Assembly: GCA_003671275.1 (NCBI GenBank)
Contig: QWPB01000082.1
Coordinates: 1-40,359, forward strand
DNA: 40,359 nt
Direction of reading: 5' to 3'
From: Planctomycetota bacterium
GTDB taxonomy: Bacteria > Planctomycetota > Planctomycetia > Planctomycetales > Planctomycetaceae
Shown piece by piece: positions 35,889 to 40,359 of this stretch. Positions within the stretch are counted from its first letter, which is position 1. Each line of letters opens with the position of its first letter. Position numbers and translations under genes: made by a program. The notes beneath the pieces are model-generated. The model was not told the DNA's origin. It worked only from the letters and a program-made list of their open reading frames with translations, and did not search any database.

Positions 35889-36752
35889 CTAAATTGCCTG
35901 CAGTTCAGCGGCTCGCAGCGTGTTTTGAAGCAACATGGCGATCGTCATCGGCCCCACGCCGCCGGGGACCGGAGTAATCGCCCCTGCGACCGCGCGAACG
36001 GCCTCAAAATCGACATCTCCCACCAGCTTGTCGCCCACCCGGTTAATACCGACATCAATCACCGTTGCTCCCGGCTTCACCATGTCGGCCGTCACGAAAT
36101 TGGGCCGACCGATGGCCGCCACGACGATATCCGCCTGCCGCACAATTTCCGACAGGTTCTGCGTTCGGCTATGACAGATGGTCACCGTCGCGTCGGCGGC
36201 CAGTCCTTTCTGGACCAACAGCATGGCCATCGGCTTTCCTACGATTTCGCTCCGTCCTAGCACCACCGCATGCTTTCCAGCGGTCTCGATCGCCGCGTGG
36301 ATTAATAGCTGCTGACAACCGCTGGGGGTACAGGGAAGAAAGCGGGGACGTCCCTGAACCATCAGCCCCACATTTTCCGCATGAAAACAGTCGACATCTT
36401 TCAGGGGAGTCACCGCATCCAGCACCCGCTGTTCCGCAATCTGCCGAGGCAGAGGCAACTGAACCAGAATCCCATGGGTGCCCGGATCGTCATTCAACCG
36501 GGCCACCAAAGCCAGCAGCTGTTCCGTGGTCGTTTCCACGGGCAGACGGTGCAACGTACTCTTTAGCCCTGCTTTTTCGCAGGCGGTCTGCTTGTTGCGA
36601 ACATAAACAGCACTGGCGGGATCTTCACCAACCAGAACCGCAGCCAGATGCGGCACGATCCCTGATCGTTGCTGAAACTCTGCGGACTGTGAGGCCACGC
36701 GATTGCGGATTTCAGCGGCGACAGCTTTGCCGTCAATAATGCGAGCAGACAT
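35889..36752 (-). CDS. folD: Bifunctional methylenetetrahydrofolate dehydrogenase/cyclohydrolase
   Basis: A 287-residue FolD that converts 5,10-methylene-THF to 10-formyl-THF (NADP-linked dehydrogenase plus cyclohydrolase). The active-site tyrosine and lysine are Y50 and K54 in SAVYVRNKQTACEKAG. Other signatures are GILVQLPLP, PLKDVDCFH, LGRSEIVGKPMA, VTICHSRT, VIDVGINR, VGDVDF and TPVPGGVGPMT. The length is normal. It lies 113 nt after a secreted hypothetical on the same strand. The 249-nt spacer beyond its end toward 35640 holds the promoter and palindrome noted separately. Confidence 0.96.
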   Translation of the reverse strand: MSARIIDGKAVAAEIRNRVASQSAEFQQRSGIVPHLAAVLVGEDPASAVYVRNKQTACEKAGLKSTLHRLPVETTTEQLLALVARLNDDPGTHGILVQLPLPRQIAEQRVLDAVTPLKDVDCFHAENVGLMVQGRPRFLPCTPSGCQQLLIHAAIETAGKHAVVLGRSEIVGKPMAMLLVQKGLAADATVTICHSRTQNLSEIVRQADIVVAAIGRPNFVTADMVKPGATVIDVGINRVGDKLVGDVDFEAVRAVAGAITPVPGGVGPMTIAMLLQNTLRAAELQAI

Positions 36753-36865
36753 AGATCCAGTGTTCCAGTTCAGCCAGGGAGGCAGTCAGAGGAACACGGA
36801 TTTTAACGGACGACTGAATCGAGGGCGAGTTGATGAAAGCCCCCGACTCGCACTGCGATCAATAG

Positions 36866-37774
36866 CTACTGTTTCGGTGTGGCGTCTTCGGCAACCGTCA
36901 CGGGAATCAGCGGTTTTGTCAAATCGACCTGGGCCACCTGCTCGGGAGAAATCAATCGGTCAACACGGATGCTTTTGACTTCCATCTGCGTTCCAGGCCC
37001 CTGAAAAGCCACCACATTGTCGTCGATGACAAGTTGCCGTTCGAGCAACCGTCCGGTGGCCAGTTCCAGCCGAAACTGCCCCTTAGGGGCCTTCTGCAAG
37101 ACCTGAACCTCCTGGGCCGGGTCGTTCATCGGAGAGAGACAGACCGTCGCCAGTCCGATGGTGGCCACTCCATTCTCCACCGACATCAACTGGAACCGGC
37201 GTTCCATTCGAATTTTCTTAAAGAGCTTCTCTTCTACCACGATTTGTGATTCATAGCGTTCGGCCCATTGAGCCCCGACGGCCACCGGCCCTTCGGGGAG
37301 TTGGAAAAACAGTTCCGCATTTTCCAGGGAGTCGGCACCGGGAGTTGCCGCCAACGTCTTGCCCTGCGGTGACAGCCGGGCCGACAGCGGTTTGCCGATC
37401 GATTGATGGACCCGCTCAAAATCCGGTGGAACATCGTTGGGCCGGGCACTCTCATAGACCGTGGTGCCCTGCCCATTGTCAGCCGTCATTCGGGCCTGCT
37501 GGATCGTGTGCTCGACCTGGGCCACTTCCGGTGTACTGTTCAGCACACGAATCGTCCGCACGGACATGGACGTGTGTGAGACGTTCTCTTTCGACGACTG
37601 AAACGTGATCTTGTATCGGGCATCATGCTGCGACACATAGTTCAGCGTTTCACCTTGCGGAAACTGATACCGTAACTGGTGAGTCGGTTCAGCAGCGGAC
37701 AGCCCCCATCCGCCGCTAACGAGGAGCCCCAAGACACATTCCAACACCCAGCGTACGCCCTTGCCACCGATCAT
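36866..37774 (-). CDS. Secreted hypothetical protein
   Basis: A 302-residue protein with a Sec signal peptide (VLECVLGLLVSGGWGLSAAE, cut about residue 28). The mature part is rich in beta-strand patterns: LRYQFPQGETLNYVSQHDARYKI, then AVGAQWAERYESQIVV, and GQFRLELATGRLLERQLVID. This resembles periplasmic DUF6263-like proteins of planctomycetes, though I am not certain of the family. It has no heme, metal or lipid motif. AGGAG stands 6 nt before the ATG. It is followed by folD on the same strand, with no clear functional link. Confidence 0.7.
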   Translation of the reverse strand: MIGGKGVRWVLECVLGLLVSGGWGLSAAEPTHQLRYQFPQGETLNYVSQHDARYKITFQSSKENVSHTSMSVRTIRVLNSTPEVAQVEHTIQQARMTADNGQGTTVYESARPNDVPPDFERVHQSIGKPLSARLSPQGKTLAATPGADSLENAELFFQLPEGPVAVGAQWAERYESQIVVEEKLFKKIRMERRFQLMSVENGVATIGLATVCLSPMNDPAQEVQVLQKAPKGQFRLELATGRLLERQLVIDDNVVAFQGPGTQMEVKSIRVDRLISPEQVAQVDLTKPLIPVTVAEDATPKQ

Positions 37775-38370
37775 TCCACGCTCCTGCGACTGGCCTCGGG
37801 ATGCGAATCATTGTCACAACCCGTAGCAAGTGCGTGTTGTAGGGAAAAGGCCGGGATGCCTCAAAGACCAATTTTGCGGCTTCTGCCGAGGAAACCGACA
37901 AGTCTCAACAGGCACGAGACTCGAGTTACAACTGGAAACGCTTCCGATCCGACTGCGGGACTCGTGACTGATAGCACGGCGGTCCCGTTCAAACCGTGCC
38001 TGGATCTGTGATTTTTCAGCATATCCCCCAGCCATGCCCTGGCGCTGTCGCCAGTGAACCGATGAGTCGAAGACGCTGTGGGAGCAATCCCATAACTCCT
38101 CACACACCTTGACCGTCAGGATCAAACCCTTCCGCATCCTCGGAAAAATCCCCCACTTCTCCCCGTGCGAACGCTCCAGTCGATTCGGCCCATCGGACTC
38201 CTACTCCCTGCGTAGAATTCCATGGGGCGAATCGGGCGTGGTTTCCTGACCCGGGAATCACCGGCCTAGATTGAAGTATCAGGGAATCGCCCCCGATGGG
38301 GTGCGGTGGAAGGGGAATTGTTCACGGGACGCACGGAGGTTCTCCCGGGCTCGAAGTTTGCGAGGATTCG
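37775..38370. other. Gene-free spacer between divergent units
   Basis: Six hundred bases between the secreted hypothetical (-) and the DksA-like gene (+). Short frames on both strands have no family resemblance or ribosome-binding site. A 6-bp perfect hairpin CTGGCG/CGCCAG with a 4-nt loop occurs near 38040. No tRNA, SRP RNA, tmRNA or riboswitch fold was recognised. It should contain both divergent promoters. Confidence 0.6.
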
Positions 38371-38826
38371 ATGTCACGCCAAGACGCTCTTCTCAGGTTG
38401 TATCAACGGCTGCTCGTCCAGCGGGACTCGCTCCGACAACAGCTCGATCTGGACATTTCCCATGCAGGGGATGGCCGGGAAGGGATGGGCGATTCAGCGG
38501 ACATCGCCAGCGACGACATCGAACGTGAACTGAGTTCCCAGCTGGCTTCACTCGAAAGTCGTGAGCTGGGACGTGTGGAAGCGGCCCTGGACGCCTTGCG
38601 GGGAGGCCGATACGGCACCTGCGATGACTGCCAGAAACCCATTCCGATCAACCGCTTGCAGGCGTTGCCGTATTCGACCACCTGCGTCGATTGCCAGCGG
38701 AGCGAAGAGCGGGGAGGCCGCAAACGCGGTTTTCGCGAAAACTGGGGCTCGGCCTGCCGCGACGAAGCCCGCGCCCATGACGTCGAGACGAACCTGGAAA
38801 ACCTGAGCATCCCCCTGGAACGCTAA
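38371..38826 (+). CDS. DksA/TraR-type zinc-finger protein
   Basis: A 151-residue protein. The N-terminal coiled coil (about 1-75) carries the acidic tip D41-S-A-D44-I-A46, matching the DxxDxA motif that DksA uses to reach the RNA polymerase active site. A four-cysteine zinc finger follows (C84, C87, C105, C108) with YGTCDDCQKPIPINRLQALP. The C-terminal tail is charged. It is therefore probably a secondary-channel regulator of RNA polymerase. GAGG lies 5 nt before the ATG at 38371; an earlier in-frame ATG at 38296 is less likely. It is 55 nt before the HtrA-like gene, and the two may be co-transcribed. Confidence 0.87.
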   Translation: MSRQDALLRLYQRLLVQRDSLRQQLDLDISHAGDGREGMGDSADIASDDIERELSSQLASLESRELGRVEAALDALRGGRYGTCDDCQKPIPINRLQALPYSTTCVDCQRSEERGGRKRGFRENWGSACRDEARAHDVETNLENLSIPLER

Positions 38827-38881
38827 CTCGCTTGCGCCCCAGCAGCAGCGTTGCGAGATCACAAAGGGTAAGGACTCCCCC

Positions 38882-40359
38882 ATGGAACACCGGCGATCAC
38901 TCATCGTAGGCACAGCGATCACGCTGTGCATGGGGATGGCGGTTATCGTTCTGCCAGGATTGGCTGAACGCCGGGCTCGGGCACAGGCTCCCTCGGCTTC
39001 CAAAATCCGGGACACCCTGCCCCGAGGTTCTCTGGATGACGCGGGAGAGCAACTGGCCCGAATTGCCGCCCATGTGAAACCCGCCGTCGTCCATATCGAA
39101 AGTCGCCGGGACAATCACCGGGGGGGAACGGTCGAGGAAACGGGCTCCGGCATGATTATGCGGAGCGTTCACACTTCGCAGTTCTTTGTGGTCACCAATC
39201 GTCATGTGATTCTGGGAGCCGTCCCCAAACGCATTCAAATCAAACTGTATGACGGGCGGATCATCACTCCCGTCAAGGTGATCGAAGATGCACCGACGGA
39301 CGTGGCGGTATTGCTGCTGAGTGAGACTCAACTCGGATATGCCGGGTGGGGCGACAGCGATAATCTGGACATCGGCCACATGGTACTGGCCATGGGAAGC
39401 CCCTTCGGTTTGAGCCAATCCGTGACGCTGGGAATCATCAGTGCCAAGGGACGCCGGTCCCTGCTGCTCGGCGAAAAAGGCGATGACGTCATCAATCAGG
39501 ACTTCCTCCAGACGGACGCGGCCATCAACCCCGGAAACAGCGGAGGACCGTTGATTGACCTGCAGGGGCGAGTCGTGGGCATCAATACCGCCATCGCTTC
39601 GCAAGGGGGAGGGAACGAAGGAATCGGTTTCAGCATCCCCAGCACATTGGCCCAGCATGTCGTGGATCAACTTCTGGAGCACGGCAGGGTTCAGCGGGCC
39701 TTCCTGGGGGTCCGTCTGGACGAGGAGTTTGACACTGTCGCCGCGCAGCGGCTGAATCTCACAAGGGCCCAAGGGGCCCGAGTCGTGCAGATTTACAGCG
39801 ATACACCCGCGGAACTGGCGGGATTGCAGATTGACGATGTGGTGCTCGCGTTCGATGGTCAGGAAATTGAAGACCAAAGCCACCTGATTCATTTAGTGAG
39901 CCTGACCCCTGTCAATAAAATTGTACGAATGAAGGTGCTGCGGGCGGGCTCTACCGTGATGGTCGATGTCCGCTTGACCGAACGACGAGCGAGTGCCACA
40001 AGCCAGAACAGCCCATCAAACCCGCTCCGCATCAACGAGTTCAATGATCGCCGCGTCCGCCCCAGCGGGCTGACCGTGCTACAGCTCAACGACACACTGG
40101 CCACCCAGATCGGTACCCGGCCTGGAACCTCCGGCGTCGTCGTCATGCAGTGCCACTCCACTGGACAAGCGGCTTCGAACGATGGCCTCCAGCTGTACGA
40201 TGTGATCACCGAAGCCGGGCGGCAGCCGATCCACGACCCGTCCGACCTCAGTACCGCCATGGAGGAGTCCCCGGGGCCACTTCTATTGAAGGTGGTTCGT
40301 ACCGTGGATGGCACACCGCAGTCTCGCCTGATCCTCTGGACTCCACCGCGGAGCGTCCA
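38882..40359 (+). CDS. HtrA/DegP-type serine protease, cut by window edge
   Basis: An open frame of at least 492 residues. An N-terminal signal or anchor (about 7-28: IVGTAITLCMGMAVIVLPGL) precedes a trypsin-like domain. The catalytic triad is H108 (TNRHVI), D140 (PTDVAVLLL) and S220 (NPGNSGGPL). A first PDZ domain (about 275-360, FLGVRLDEEF ... AGLQIDDVVLAFDGQEI) is followed by a second, partial PDZ (about 400 onward, GVVVMQCHSTGQAASNDGLQLYDVI). It should work in envelope protein quality control. AAGGA is 7 nt before the ATG. The C-terminus lies outside the window. Confidence 0.93.
   Translation, partial: MEHRRSLIVGTAITLCMGMAVIVLPGLAERRARAQAPSASKIRDTLPRGSLDDAGEQLARIAAHVKPAVVHIESRRDNHRGGTVEETGSGMIMRSVHTSQFFVVTNRHVILGAVPKRIQIKLYDGRIITPVKVIEDAPTDVAVLLLSETQLGYAGWGDSDNLDIGHMVLAMGSPFGLSQSVTLGIISAKGRRSLLLGEKGDDVINQDFLQTDAAINPGNSGGPLIDLQGRVVGINTAIASQGGGNEGIGFSIPSTLAQHVVDQLLEHGRVQRAFLGVRLDEEFDTVAAQRLNLTRAQGARVVQIYSDTPAELAGLQIDDVVLAFDGQEIEDQSHLIHLVSLTPVNKIVRMKVLRAGSTVMVDVRLTERRASATSQNSPSNPLRINEFNDRRVRPSGLTVLQLNDTLATQIGTRPGTSGVVVMQCHSTGQAASNDGLQLYDVITEAGRQPIHDPSDLSTAMEESPGPLLLKVVRTVDGTPQSRLILWTPPRSV

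Noticed and set aside
37814-38137. Short - strand frames in the 37.8-38.4 kb spacer
   Set aside because: Two overlapping frames compete, neither with ribosome-binding site nor known family.
1-40359. tRNA, rRNA, CRISPR, integrase, transposase or prophage
   Set aside because: No T-loop consensus in a plausible fold, no spaced direct repeats and no such protein were found by eye; a dedicated scan could still find a weak tRNA or small RNA.

Overview
The window reads as chromosomal DNA from a planctomycete. GC content is high. There are three DUF1501 genes and two DUF1549/DUF1553 surface-protein genes, plus an ECF sigma factor next to a soluble Ser/Thr kinase, a YfhO-like membrane protein and a McsA/McsB pair. 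All of these are typical of Planctomycetaceae-like genomes. No rRNA, tRNA, CRISPR array, integrase or transposase was seen. Both window edges cut genes: a Ser/Thr kinase on the left and an HtrA-type protease on the right.

Layout. 1-2.5 kb: kinase fragment (-), CbiX-like chelatase (+), and a KaiC/RecA-like ATPase (-) that overlaps CbiX tail to tail. A candidate small gene (-) follows, with a very strong intrinsic terminator. 2.7-8.1 kb (+): ECF sigma factor and zinc-finger/kinase pair, rpe, a histidine-phosphatase-fold protein lacking its catalytic residues, accD, and a second kinase. 8.4-12.3 kb (-): AAA+ ATPase, a small basic ORF, an AroD-AroE-like fusion that has lost key catalytic residues, and a small membrane protein coupled by a GTGA overlap. 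12.5-14.7 kb (-): rfbC-pdxA-sixA with 4-nt overlaps. 14.75-23.8 kb (-): mcsA, mcsB, a YncE-like/cytochrome c protein, a double-DUF3467 protein, a YfhO-like protein, TerC, a stand-alone sugar-phosphate nucleotidyltransferase and a HAD hydrolase, ending in a terminator.

24-35.7 kb holds the most lineage-specific content. It has two convergent surface-protein clusters: PSCyt1/DUF1549/DUF1553 - DUF1501 - DUF1501 on the + strand, and DUF1549/DUF1553 with a long coiled-coil insertion - DUF1501 - WD40 on the - strand. These families usually occur together and carry Sec or Tat signals. They are probably exported, heme-linked hydrolytic or scavenging modules of unknown substrate. 35.9-40.4 kb: folD and a secreted hypothetical (-), then a DksA/TraR zinc-finger protein and an HtrA-like protease (+).

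The observations most worth following are four. The degenerate AroD-AroE fusion is one. The roughly 390-residue internally repeated coiled coil inside a DUF1553 protein is another. The remaining two are the pseudo-phosphatase downstream of rpe and the 20-bp perfect stem beside the WD40 start codon.
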